The position numbers were made by a program, and so were the translations under genes. A stretch of 64,000 bases of DNA from Volvariella volvacea V23 (lineage: Eukaryota > Basidiomycota > Agaricomycetes > Agaricales > Pluteaceae), in contig KB722742.1 in assembly GCA_000349905.1 (NCBI GenBank), positions 860,354 to 924,353 of the forward strand, given 5' to 3'. Positions 24,779 through 35,966 of this stretch are shown piece after piece. The notes under the pieces are model-generated. The model saw only the letters and a program-made list of their open reading frames with translations, did no database searches and was not told the origin of the DNA. Position 1 is the first letter of the stretch. Each line of letters opens with the position of its first letter.

Positions 24779-25023
24779 GTAATGAGAAGGCCAAAGGAGC
24801 GTTGAGGAAGAGCGTCGACTATATGCAGAAGAGAGAACTGTGAAGGTAGATGTTGGAAGAGGAGGAACAGGGTAAGCTGAGTGGCCGTTGGACCAGTCAG
24901 GGAGGGACTGTGGCTTGGAGCTGTTTCTGGCTCAGTTCCGTGTCAGCTCTTCGATCTCCACGTGTCAGTCACAATTGCTCCCTATCACGCTGTGCAGAAT
25001 AACAATATGTCATACATACATCT

Positions 25024-26176
25024 TCATAAATCCTTACATCTACTGGTGCTATGATATAGTGTCCATGAAAATCTAGGTACCTCAAAATCGGTGTCCATGC
25101 GGCATATCGCTGCACTCTTCCTCCTCGTTCTGCGCTTGGGAGTAGGTCTCGAGAACAACCCTTTTGCGTCTTGCTCTGCTAATCCAGGGACAATGGCCCG
25201 CCAATGTCCCTCAACCCATTTCCACTCAACGACCTTGGCAGATGGAAAGCACGCAGGCTCTACCATCGGCGGAAACGTGTGATTGTAAGCAGGGTGTCCT
25301 GGAACTATTAATTGCGCACCAAGTGCGCTGTCTTGTAACGGTATGCGGGAAGATGTTTCAGCACGTTCGTCTGGGCATGGTGTTAGGATGATGCTTGGAA
25401 GGGAGGGGCAATGGTCATTCGAAAATATGATGGTTGGGGATTGGGGATTTTCGTAAGACTGTGGTGCGCAGACAACGAGATAGCAATGAGTACATATCAA
25501 TTCAAATGCCGCTAGACGCCTACGTACCGTGTCAGATCGTGATCGCCGTCTTGTGCGTTGCGGGCGTAGTGAGGATGAGGATTCTGTACTGCTGTTTGGA
25601 ACATGCAATGACTCTTCACTCGAAATTGATGACTGCGGTGACAGTGCTGTATGCAGAGACTAAGAGGAAGTTAATACGACAAGTGCGACGAGACAATCTC
25701 GTACACGTACCTCAGACTCATCGGCGTCATCTACTTCCCCCGAAATGCTTTCTGCATCAGACAGCACGTTTACTAGATTCTCAACGTCGTCATGTATCCA
25801 ATTCTGCAGAGTCATGCACATTGGCACAGTCCTGCCACACAAGCTTTTCACGCGCGCCCACGTCGTTCCCGTGCTCCTCCCTTCACCGGAAGATATTAGC
25901 CGTGTGTCCGAGGACGTATCGTCTGCATTTATCTACAGCGTCATGTGTTAAAAAGAGAACAACTCGACACTTTCTACGATCCACAAAACTTACCGAATCC
26001 TCTCTCTTTCTCTGAGCCAAAGCGGCTGACCGATTGTCAAGGAAGCGTACAGAAGCAGTTGTTTCATTCGTCAAGCTCTCTCCTAATGTAGACCCCAAGT
26101 CCTTCAACTGACGGCAAGTCTCCGCAATATTCACGAGGGTATCGAGAGCGACGACCAAGTCCAAAGTATTAGCCAT
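25024..26176 (-). CDS. Hypothetical protein with N-terminal helical region
   Basis: Three exons on the minus strand, 25994-26176, 25711-25932 and 25024-25659, all in phase 0 and summing to 346 aa. I do not recognise the family. The N-terminus (MANTLDLVVALDTLVNIAET) looks like an amphipathic helix, with a second helical stretch TLQNWIHDDVENLVNVLSDA after the first splice. An acidic and Ser-rich linker follows, then a Arg-rich patch RPQRTRRRSRSD and a Trp-containing segment VVEWKWVEGHWRAIVPGLAE near the C-terminus. No transmembrane segment or catalytic motif is evident. It lies head to tail with the NVJ2-like gene, 245 bp apart. The exon joins are consistent, but the last exon might contain one more intron that I cannot prove. 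Confidence 0.6.
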
Positions 26177-27134
26177 CCACAGAAGTGCTTAGGCTTGAGT
26201 CTATGTAGTGTGGATGGACTAGACCCCAAAGCTTCAGTCATGCACTAGGGGGAAAGGTATGGTAGATGGGAAGCGGCACAGTCAAAGCAGAAGAGAGCAA
26301 AAGGAAAACTTAAGCAAGATGAGGCGGGGCAGGCATACCCCACATGGCCCTAGCGAACTTTATGAGACCGGGTATTCAATGGACCGGTGAGCCCATAAAC
26401 CCAAAAAGCCTCCATTGGCTTGGCAGACTTGAACGGAATACGGACCTCCATGCTGTACCCAGCTCTGCGCTTCGTCGTATCACTGTCGGCGTTAACGCAA
26501 CAAGGGTGAGATGCTGTTGATAGAAAAGTTGACGTGAACCCATCGCATCTCTGAGGGCAAGCAATGACATCGATGTTCAGGATGCTTGTGATACTTGACT
26601 CGAATATCCCCTGCAAGTCATGCAGCATCACCGGTACTGGCTGGGTTGCCCAGCATTGCTCACAATGACGCCTGTCTTCTGCGCTTCAGGAGGGCGTCGT
26701 GACTGCGCGTTTGGCTCAACTTACGCACGCAGTCAAGTGATTCCCAATCAGGGAGAGGGTATTGCAAAGCAAAACCTCTTAATCAATTTACTAACCAATC
26801 GCGGTCCCACGAGTTACAGACTGTGCCTAGAAATAGGAAGAGAGAATGGTATGGGACGTAGCTCAAGATCTATAGGATAGCAGAGGGGGGATGAGAATAT
26901 GAATGGAAGAATAAGAGCTCACCTGACCCAACAAGGTCTCGGTGTGGCTCCAGAAGTGTATATTACGGTGCAATTAGGACCAGATGAGCAACACGCACGA
27001 CGTCTCTCCTGATAACCAGATGCCAATCAACGTTCCGCCAAATTTCATCCCTATCCTACAACCCCACACCTCCTAAAAGCAAAGGTGGACACATCGATCA
27101 TCCATTTGTATGCTTTTCGGAAAGAGCAACATCA
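26177..27134. other. Intergenic region of about 1 kb
   Basis: Promoter side of the hypothetical gene and 3' side of the COQ1-like gene. A stop-free minus-strand stretch at 26350-26631 ends with a segment that faintly resembles the start of Pcc1-type proteins but has no continuation; not called a gene. Confidence 0.5.
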
Positions 27135-28783
27135 CTACCATCTTGAGGGCTTGACCACCAATTCTGTAAGTGCTTCTAACGCAAATTTGGTATCGCTATC
27201 AGGTAAAGCTTCTAATGATCTTCTCGCTCGTTCAGCGTACGATCCTGCCAGCAGTCTCGTCCGTTCTATGCCTGAAGATTTATTGACATATTGGATTATC
27301 TAGTTCCAATCCAGTCAACCACCGACTTAGACAGGTAGAGAAATGGCAAAGACAAACCTGCTCTATGTCGCCTTTCTGGGTGAAGTTACGTTGTATGAGG
27401 GGACCAAGGTCAGGGTACTCTTCCCATGCATACAGTGCAGGACCGGCTGCTAGCCCAGGAAGTAGCGAAGCTGAATCGACTTCGTAGTCCGTGGCATCGT
27501 TCATCAACTACCGCAACCCTTGTCAATCGTCATCACTCGATAAATTAACGACATTAGCATACCTGGTAAGCAGTTCCCAAATCCCGACTATATGCATAAG
27601 CCACATCACCCCAAGCCTCGCTCTCCTTACAGCCACCCAGAACAGCAGCAGATCTCGCACCCTTCGCCATCAAACTTGCTGTCTTAAAGTATGTCTTCTT
27701 CAAATACATGTTCCAAGCGTCTCCCAACGTTTCAGGTCCCCTCTGAACACCCAACCCAGGCGTCTTGACTTCTCCCATGGCCAAAAACTCTCCTTCTACA
27801 TGATTTGAGACGACGCTGGCAATCAATTCAACGACTCGACTTTCACCTAGACGGGAAAGAGCCGCAGAAGCTCGTCCAAGTAGGAAATCGCCACCCAGAA
27901 TAGAAAGCTTATTGCCAAATCCGAAACTTGAAGGCGAAGCATCCACGTCGGGCTCGACATCTGAAATAGTCTCGTGTAGAAGCGTAGCGACGTGAATCAT
28001 TTCAACTATATGCGCCAAACGCATTTGCGAGGGAAGAAGCTGGGGTGGATCGACCAGTTGGTTTAACACCGCGGATGACGACGTGGAAGAGGATGTAAGG
28101 GTAGCATGTTCCCATTCTTCATATGTCCTCGGGACAGATGACGGCGTTTGCAACTCGAACACAGATTGAAAGGATGCAGTATGATCGGGCATATTGGGGT
28201 GCCAGTCGTATAACACGTCGGGGTGAGTTAAAGGTCTGTCCAGTTCCTCTACGCGTCCTGTTTCTATTTCCTTGTTTGCTGACAACCTCTTATGCTCCCA
28301 GTCCATTCCCAGACCATTCGTTGCGCGTGAAAAGAGTAGAACCAACAATGGCCGGAGCTGTTTTGTAGGACGAAGGAAATAGCATTGTGCTATTTCGTTA
28401 AGTCCTGGATGTGTGTTCCCCAAGAGATTCAGAAGGCTTTTTCGTAGCTGCTCGAGTTCAGGCGCGAGGAGTGTATACGGATCAACATGTGTCTTCTTTA
28501 GCTGCTGGTATGATGGTGCGGGTTGGATGGGTTGTTGGAGGGGTTGGAGCTGTGGTTGGAGTTGGGGTCTCAGATGGGGGTGTTGAACTAGAATATCGTC
28601 GTGTATTGAAATGACATCAGGACGAGGCCTCGTTCTTGGAGATGGTTGATGTTGTGCAAGGGCCGAATGATGTCTTCGTCCGGCAGCAGAAATTGACTCG
28701 TATTGCGTGACAAAAGGAGAAGTTTTCGCGTTTGTCGTAGGACGCAGAGTCCTCCGAATTGTAGTCACCGCACTCCGGCGCAT
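27135..28783 (-). CDS. COQ1-like polyprenyl diphosphate synthase homologue lacking aspartate-rich motifs
   Basis: Homologue of the mitochondrial trans-polyprenyl diphosphate synthase that makes the ubiquinone side chain. Three exons on the minus strand, 27563-28783, 27358-27507 and 27135-27299, all phase 0, total 511 aa. The N-terminus is Arg/Ser/Thr-rich and fits a mitochondrial presequence, followed by a Gln/Pro-rich stretch. Core family segments are clear: LRPLLVLLFSRA, IVEMIHVATLLHE, GNKLSILGGDFLLGRAS, YLKKTYFKTASLMAKGARSA and SSGIERTRLLAGSYAERAR. However, the first aspartate-rich motif (normally DDxxD after LLH) reads ETISD and the second (normally DDxxD) reads NDATD, so Mg-diphosphate binding should be impaired. 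This points to a non-catalytic partner subunit in the manner of Dlp1/PDSS2, or a diverged paralogue. A catalytic COQ1 would then lie elsewhere in the genome. Confidence 0.85.
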
Positions 28784-29233
28784 GAATCTGGCTCCTTTGG
28801 GGTTGATAGAAAGGATTTAAGCGAAAGACCTAATGGCGGGTGGGTGAAGGATGGGCCCAGGTGAAGGACAACACAAGCTGCGATATCACCGGTGACTTAC
28901 TCGTAAAATCCCAAAAAGTTGGGTCATGATGCGAATATTCCCGCGACTGTGCCTACAGCCCCGACGTCATTCGCGCGATTGCCACCTCTTTCCGCTTTTC
29001 CGGGTGTAGTATCGCCGAACAGCATACTCCAATGAAGTCAAATGGATGTATCACAAGGAAACAGAACGTACATTACACAATCTATGGACCAATAAAATAC
29101 CAATTGTCTATGTATAGATCAAGCATGGACATAACCATACGTATGCTGTCAACTGTACCGCTAGCAGGTACGATGCGAGGACGTGAATAAATGGCATCTA
29201 CGATATGCCCCCAAAGAACAAAAGAAAACAAAA
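28784..29233. other. Intergenic region
   Basis: Promoter side of the COQ1-like gene and 3' flank of the Roadblock-domain gene. No additional gene seen. Confidence 0.6.
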
Positions 29234-29878
29234 TTAGAACGGGCGCTCGCGATATTCCATGGCCTCTGTGGGTGACGAAGGCTCCGGAGTCCCTATTGGT
29301 TGTGTGATGACCAAAAATTCACGAAATCTATTTAGAGGCCTTGCAAGTGCAGTAGCCAATATTCTGCTCTGGTATCATCAATTAGGTCAGTATTGGAACG
29401 CTTGGAAGAAGTGATGCATACTTACTTTCGATTTCAACTCCTCCCAACCCACGTTATCCGTCGCGTTCAGTGCGAGTAACATCAGCGGATGCCGCGTCTC
29501 GCTGTATGGGTGCCTTAATTCGTCTTCTGCATCCACGGGCACAATTATCAATCTCCCTAGCTATATAATTCAAAACAAAAGGCAGGGCGATTAACATTAA
29601 TACCCGGTCAATACCCGTCACAGCATAGCAGAGGGCGAGGAACATGGGAGTATTCTCACCTCACTCTCCACCCGTCCAAATCCATCCCCTCTCGCCTCCC
29701 TCCAAACTTCGGCTCCAATCCCAACCAAGATCTTAATATCTTCCTTCGATCTCCCAGGCTCCGTGGCGACACCAACCAACTGCCCACTCGGTGTGAACAG
29801 CACTGCTGTATGCAGTCCTCCCGTCGGTGCTGTAAGCACCGAAGACAAAAGCGTGTATATCGTTGATAAGATGAGCAT
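29234..29878 (-). CDS. Roadblock/LC7-domain protein, LAMTOR2-like
   Basis: Small Roadblock/longin-fold protein, most like LAMTOR2/p14, a subunit of the Ragulator complex that anchors Rag GTPases and TORC1 on the lysosome or vacuole. Three exons on the minus strand, 29660-29878, 29426-29560 and 29234-29368, all phase 0, total 162 aa. The N-terminus reads STIYTLLSSVLTAPTGGLHT, then strands VLFTPSGQLVGVATEPGRSK and ILVGIGAEVWREARGDGF. The first splice recreates VESELGRLIIVPVDAED, and the second exon ends in HPLMLLALNATDNVGWEELK. The C-terminal helix LATALARPLNRFREFL closes the domain. Assignment to the Roadblock superfamily is good; choosing LAMTOR2 over other Roadblock proteins is inference from the order of segments. 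Confidence 0.8.
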
Positions 29879-30981
29879 GCCCGACTATTGCTGCGGTCTT
29901 GTAATCGCTGTTGTGGTTGTGATACAATGCACCAGAGAAGGAGAACGTTGCAAGCTTAAATAGATGTCAAGTCGCACTGTGCGGTACGGGGTGCTTGACA
30001 GTTACTAAGTGGCTGAGCTAGTCGCCAATCGCTCGGTCCAAGGCCGAATGGTGTTAGGGAGTATCTGGGGTGTGGATTACAGGGTACAAATATGCAGAGA
30101 GCAACGGAAAGACGAGAAATGGAAAAGGTCGAAAACGTGGTGCGGACTTGAGGCGTCAAAGGGCTGGCGGAAACCTCTTGACTCTCGATGCGAGGGGGTG
30201 GGTCCTCGCCGAGTAACACGACTATTAAAGAGGCCCTAGGGGGCGAATCAGCCGCCGAGAGAGTATAAAAGAGAGACGGACAGAGAGACGAGGGTTAGCA
30301 ATGATGTTGGTCAAGGGAGTGGTAAATCCATTTTTGGCTGGTCAGGCGTTGCGCTTGCGTCACAAGGCTGAAAAATCTCTCCCTCGTGGTTGGTCGATGC
30401 ATGGATCAAGGATGACAATATCATTATTTCCTCGATGCGTTGCCGACCTCAGGGTACATATGAATAGCCAGATTTTACCGAGTATGTAGTCCATCAGGGT
30501 ATACGATTTTACACACACTAATATACAACATGATCAGAATCCGGAATCGGGCGGCACGTAGAAGGGGTATAAGGTGCACGCTAAGAAAAGCACGAGATTT
30601 ACTTTGCATGCGAAAACCGAGACATCGTCAATAAAGATACGTAGACCATTTTGACCACTTAGCACCGCCTCATGCTACTCATCACAGGTGTTAATACTAG
30701 CCAGAGCCTAAGACGGGTATGTAGAGGGAGAATGAGAGCATCAGAGGAGTACCAGATTGTTGATTGTAATAGATATCTGTCAGACGGGAAACAACGGGCG
30801 AAAGCTATCGACGGTAGAGATCATCTGATTAAAGAAAGCAGAACGAAGAGAGGGCTATAATAACCAATTCTTTCAGTCGACCTAGAAGATCGAGTTCCGG
30901 TCACCTCACAAACCGGCAGATCCAGAAAGTCAGAGTTAGGGGGCTAACCGGAGATCCGAGATACCAGCTACCCTGTGCTAT
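29879..30981. other. Intergenic region of about 1.1 kb
   Basis: Promoter side of the LAMTOR2-like gene and downstream flank of the RNA-binding gene. A TATAAAA-like stretch occurs at about 30264 on the plus strand, but no plus-strand gene follows. No RNA gene recognised. Confidence 0.5.
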
Positions 30982-33895
30982 TTACTTGCCAGGGGGCGGA
31001 GGCTATAACAAAAGGAGCACAATGAATATCGTTTCCGCTACAAAATTTTTTGACAAACCATGTAAGGGTAAGGTGGCCGATAACTAGCACCTGCTGGCCC
31101 TGCACTTCCAGGAGGAGGAGCACCATATCCATACTGCGCAGGCTGGGGTGGGGGAGCGGAAGGTAAAGCATGTTGCGAGTGCTGCTGGGAGACAGATTGC
31201 AGCATCGAGAGCAAGCCTGGTGGAAGGGTTGAGGTACCAGGAGCTGGTGGCGGCGGCTGGGGTTGCGGCGTAGATGTTTGAGGCGGGATTGGTGCACCAT
31301 AGGGGGCAAACCCTGGGGGGGGAGGGGCTTGTAAGGCTGTTGGGGGTGGTTGCGCAAAGTATAGATTTGCGCCAGGTGGAAGGTTCGGCATAACAGGCGG
31401 AGGCATACCGGAATACCCACTGGTTGGCGGCGCAACTGGGGGAGGTGGTACTGCAGGTTGCGGTATTTCGCCTGGCTGGGGTGGCTTCAATGCTGCTAAT
31501 AGCTGCTGCACTTTGCGAGCTTGTTCAAGCCTGTCATTAGACTAAAACGGAATTAGTAATTAACTCACATCCAGTATTAGACTCTTACCTCGGAAGCGGC
31601 AGGACCTGTAGGTGGTGCTGGAGGTGGTGGTCCGTATCCTCCACCACTTGAATGTGAAGCATTGGCACCATAACCACCACCTCCGGCTGTGCTTCCATAT
31701 CCGCTGCGTGAATCACCATACCGGTCGCTGTGGCCCTGTCGATTACCTCCACCACTTCCACGGTTCCAGTCGTCATCATACCTACCACCCCGCGCACGAT
31801 CATCTCGACCTGAGCGACCGTGATCACTGCCTCGTCGGTCGTCGTAATAGTCATCTCGACCACCTCTACCACCACCTCCACGGCCTCTGCGGCCTCGTCC
31901 CCCAAATCGAGATCCACCGCGATGGCCTTCGTCCCAATCACGGCCACCGCCACCACCCTGGGACTCGTTACTGTCATTTAATCAGTATATATAGTCTATA
32001 AATAAATAATTCAGAAATATACCGATGGCTTTGAGGGGGTCCATCGCTTGTAGGATCCCAGGCAAAGTCAATATCCATGACACCGTCTTGTAGACCTTGG
32101 TGTCGTAGGCGATCATATGCGTCCATACACGCCTACAAGGGGGTTCAGTCAATATCATCATACTTGCACAGGGCTCTAGAAACTTACCCTTGTGTCATAG
32201 AACTCGACATAACGAGAGCTAAGGAAATGTAAACAACCAGGTACAACAGTATATTGCACCCTTGAAACTCACTCCACACGGTCGTTAACCGGTCTTACAG
32301 ATTTAACATCTCCAAATTGCTGGAACTTGCGTCGAACTTCGTTGTCATCTATCGGCGCGCTAGATGATGATAATGTGACTTGAAGAGTTCCTTGCAGCTA
32401 TTTGAAGACTAATGGTAAGCGCCAGTCTCCCCTCAAAGCCGAAGGACGATGTACTTGATTTTTGTCGCCCCCCCCGATCATCGCGAGGCAGTGAATAGTG
32501 TACATCAATCTAAATTGATGTCATGACCACAGGTGTTTCACATAGGATGTATGAACCTACAGGTCTCCCACTAATCTCGGAACCTTGAAGGCGTTCTCGT
32601 GCACGCTCGGCAGCCCGAAGATCGTACTGCGAATCCAAAAAAAGCAGGTCTTAGATACTCTGATATGTAAATCCTCAGCCACGATACTCACATAGGTCAC
32701 GAAAACCATTCCTCGTGTCGATATGAGGTCAAAAAACGTTTTGATTTCGCCATGCTCTTCAAATATGCGCCGTACATCTTCACTATTTGTTTCATACTAC
32801 GTTTTCAATTAGCACGGCATTATCCTTGCTAAAAAAAAAATTGTACGCGCGTTCCTGCGATACTTGCCTTAATATTACGGATGAATAATGTACGACAAGG
32901 TCGTTCCCGTTGTATGCGTTCCTCAATGATGGAGTCATGCACTTTATCATCTCGTTCCTTGCGAGCTGGACGTCGGGGACCACGGCCGTAACCTCCATCG
33001 TCGTCATAATTACCACCTGCACCATCTAATGGGTGATAATGGGATATGCGTGAGAACACTTGTCACAGGAAATCAAGAAAGCATCAAGGTAAGAAAAAAT
33101 TGTAGACGCAGCAAAAGCGCATTTAGGTAAACGCTCATGGAAGGATTTCAAGGTCTCCAACATCCAAATGGATTTGTTGCCTCAGAGAGCGTTAACTGGG
33201 GGAGGAGCGGCCAAGCGAACTGGGACTGAGAGTCTGGTTATCAACACAAATAATCATCCGGCATTTCCGAACTCTCCTGATGAACAGAAAATCGGTGAAC
33301 AGATCCACAGGATGGCTCTTGCTAAAGGAATAGCTTAAGCTGGATGTTCGCTGTGACTGACAAAAGCAACATTTTCCGATGACCGCATGCCTCACTTGCG
33401 CGAAAAAATGAAAGAGGATAACCTAAAAGGCACGCCCCAAATTCCCCCATCCTGAAGCGAACTCAGGGATATGGTGGCCGTCTGTGGTATGTGTGCCAAG
33501 CTCAAGTTTTCAAGCGCACCTTCATATTTACCGCCATAAGTCTGATCGTAACCAGATGATTGACCTTGATAACTACTAGTTGGGCCTCCGGAATAATTGC
33601 TGTAATAAGGGTCTTGCGAGCCCCCTTGGCTCTGACCGCCATAACTACTGCTGTAGGAACCGTAATCGGGAGGCGTTGGATCTTGGCCGCCATAGCTGCT
33701 CATGTAACCGTCATAATTGTTGTGGGTGCTGTTGTTGTAACCGCCACTACCGCCACGTCCGCGACCGTAACCTCTACCGCGATGAGGGCCGCTACCCCTC
33801 TCTTGGAAACGGTGACCTCGGTCAGGTCCTGGACCGCCTCCGCGACGTGTTGGACTTTCGTAGGCATTGCCACCATATGGGTGATGACGATTCAT
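30982..33895 (-). CDS. Mei2-like RNA-binding protein with two RRMs, interrupted by a one-base frame break
   Basis: RNA-binding protein with a Gly/Arg/Tyr-rich N-terminus, two RRMs, an RGG-rich segment and a Pro-rich C-terminus. Exons on the minus strand: 33532-33895, 32868-33025, 32692-32796, 32561-32626, 32455-32509, 32273-32397, 32188-32218, 32023-32132, 31589-31970, 31059-31541 and 30982-31002. RRM1 carries RTLFIRNIK, then RGMVFVTYYDLRAAERA and IDVHYSLPRDD; RRM2 has QGTLQVTLSSSSAPIDDNEV, FGDVKSVRPV and SRYVEFYDTR. This RRM pair resembles the first two RRMs of Mei2, but the C-terminal third RRM is absent. All exons fit one frame except 32455-32509, which is 55 nt while both neighbours need phase 0; the extra base lies in an 8-G run. 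The intron at 32797-32867 has a GC donor. The first intron (33026-33531) is 506 nt. A role in RNA processing or decay is likely. Confidence 0.85.
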
Positions 33896-34456
33896 GATGA
33901 TTTCACTCGATTTTCACAGTTGATGACTGAAATGTGATTTCTGTGCTGCGCAAGAGGTCTCAAAGTACGATAGACGTGAAGTGGATTTTGCTGTGAAGTG
34001 CTGATAGGCGACTACCAACTGAGGGGAGAAAGACAGCGAGATCGCCTGACGATGACTGGAATGATAATTTGTTGGGAAGCAAGAAGGGGGACTTGACTCA
34101 ATTCTTAGGGGGGAGGCTGATTGCACCGACCACGCGCGGTGCAGGCAGGACAAGGGAGAGGCACAAACGTTGATGAAGGTAGGAGAACAAGATGAACAGC
34201 AGATGCCGAAATTTTCAGAGGAGAATATTGCCTGATTTAGAAATTCCCAGGATACTTATTGTGTCAAGATGGATGTCATCGGGAGACCAAGGTACCTGGG
34301 GCCGAGACCAACGAGACCAGGTCCAGGGACCACGGGGTGTGCTGCGCCCGTTTGAATTGGCCACACTCTGTCTGAGAGGCACTGCTTCAACCATCCAACC
34401 AATCACTCCACTTTCCTCCAAGTCAGCCCCCTCCCTTTTCCTTTCATTTACCCCAC
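33896..34456. promoter_or_regulatory. Divergent promoter between the RNA-binding gene and Rab5
   Basis: About 560 bp between oppositely oriented start codons. CT-rich tracts precede the Rab5 start (34420-34450) and the complementary purine-rich tracts lie on the other side. No TATA box is obvious. Confidence 0.5.
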
Positions 34457-35476
34457 ATGTCGAAACAATATCAGTTCAAGCTCGTCCTTCTTGGTTTGTT
34501 TTTCATAGTACTGCTTGTCTGCCGCCCTTATTCACCCGTCTTCGCACACAGGAGAGTCTGCGGTGGGCAAGTCGAGGTCAGCGACAGCCGATACGTCCAT
34601 ATTCGAGCCCTTTTTCACAATAATTCTAGTCTTGTCCTGCGGTTCGTCAGAGATCAATTTGATGATTATAGAGAGAGTACGATCGGTGGTAAGTGCTCTT
34701 CACCCGCCGCGGGTGATTCCCTACTAATGTGCTACGGCTGTGCAGCCGCGTTCTTAACGCAGACTGTCACTCTCGATGACCAAACGACAGTCAAATTTGA
34801 GATATGGTGAGGATCTTAGACACCTTTCTACCCGATGTGGCTGACCTATGGCAAGGGATACCGCTGGGCAAGAGCGATATAAGGTACGCCGGAAAGTATG
34901 GTTGCATCAATGCGGAGGCTGAGTCGGATCTGTTTCTACTTTCCAGTCACTTGTACGTCCATTTCCGTGCTCTTCGTGCTGTGCTGCTCTGCTAATGCCT
35001 TCATCCAGGCGCCTATGTATTATCGTAATGCCAACTGCGCGGTCGTAGTGTATGACATTACGCAACCCACATCACTAGAGAAGGCGAAGACATGGATCCG
35101 AGAACTTCAGCGCCAAGCCGACCCATCAATAGTAATTGCCCTTTGCGGCAACAAGACTGACCTTGCTGCTCGTCGCCAGGTATCGCAAGAGGAGGCGAAA
35201 AAATATGCCGACGAGGAGGGTTTGATGTGGGGCGAAACGAGTGCAAAGTCGGGAGACGGTGTGAATGATATCTTCACTGCTATCGGTAAGCGTCCCTCTC
35301 TGGTTCGTAATTCTGCATTTTGCTCACTTGCATACATCCTAGCCATGAAACTGCCTTTGACCGCACCACCAACAGCGCGAGCGGGCGCCGGAGCCCGCAC
35401 TCCAGCAGCACGGGCTGGTGTTGACCTCACCAAGCAAGCTGCCGCACAGGGTCAGAGCGACAACTGCAACTGTTGA
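34457..35476 (+). CDS. YPT5: Rab5-family small GTPase (Ypt5/Vps21)
   Basis: Early-endosome Rab GTPase controlling endosome fusion and vacuolar sorting. Eight exons: 34457-34493, 34552-34576, 34630-34688, 34746-34806, 34856-34883, 34947-34952, 35009-35285 and 35343-35476, exactly 208 aa. Motifs: P-loop GESAVGKS, switch [12 protein letters not shown], switch [27 protein letters not shown] and ETSAKSG, and a C-terminal CNC for double geranylgeranylation. The sixth exon is a 6-nt micro-exon supplying Ser-Leu of the invariant YKSLAPMYYR segment. Skipping it keeps the frame but removes two switch II residues. The gene is packed with introns in its first half. It shares a divergent promoter with the Mei2-like gene. 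Identity is certain to the Rab5 subfamily from the SLAPMYYR signature. Confidence 0.96.
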
Positions 35477-35966
35477 GCACTGAGGAACGGACGTTTACAT
35501 ACACACCGTCCCTTCCTTCTTCTATCTCCTGCTTCAACGATTCCCCTCATGTGTAGCGGTTTCCCATCCTACGTATTCATCAATCATCATACCTGCTGCT
35601 GTTACTGTTTCCACTGTAATTACAACGTTTACATCATACGCTTTCACATCATTCTATCACTTTGACCTTGTTCTCTTTATGAATGTTGGGACTATATTCT
35701 TTTGCACCGTTTTGACGCATTGATAAGGCGAAACGACCAGATGGCTAGTTATTGATTGATTGATGGTTAGCATACGATATAAAGCCCACCATATCTCCTC
35801 AACGGACACTAAGGAGGCACCTATTTCGGGCACTCCTTAGGCTCGTTGTGGATTCATGCATAGCTCCCATTCTTACATAAATAGATGATACAACAGTGAT
35901 ACACGAGTTACAATGAACCAACCGAGTTGAAGAGAAGGCCATCCACCAAGTTCAGGTACAGAACAA
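35477..35966. other. Convergent 3' flanks of Rab5 and CDC25
   Basis: T-rich after the Rab5 stop and AT-rich around 35860-35910; consistent with two converging 3' UTRs. No gene seen. Confidence 0.6.

Noticed and set aside
26350..26631. Minus-strand frame ending in a segment like the start of Pcc1 (KEOPS) proteins
   Set aside because: Only about 12 residues look similar and no downstream exon continues the fold on that strand.
33560..33937. Antisense open frames opposite the Gly-rich exon of the RNA-binding gene
   Set aside because: They are reverse-complement shadows of a Gly/Tyr-rich repeat; the sense strand has clear homology and splice logic.
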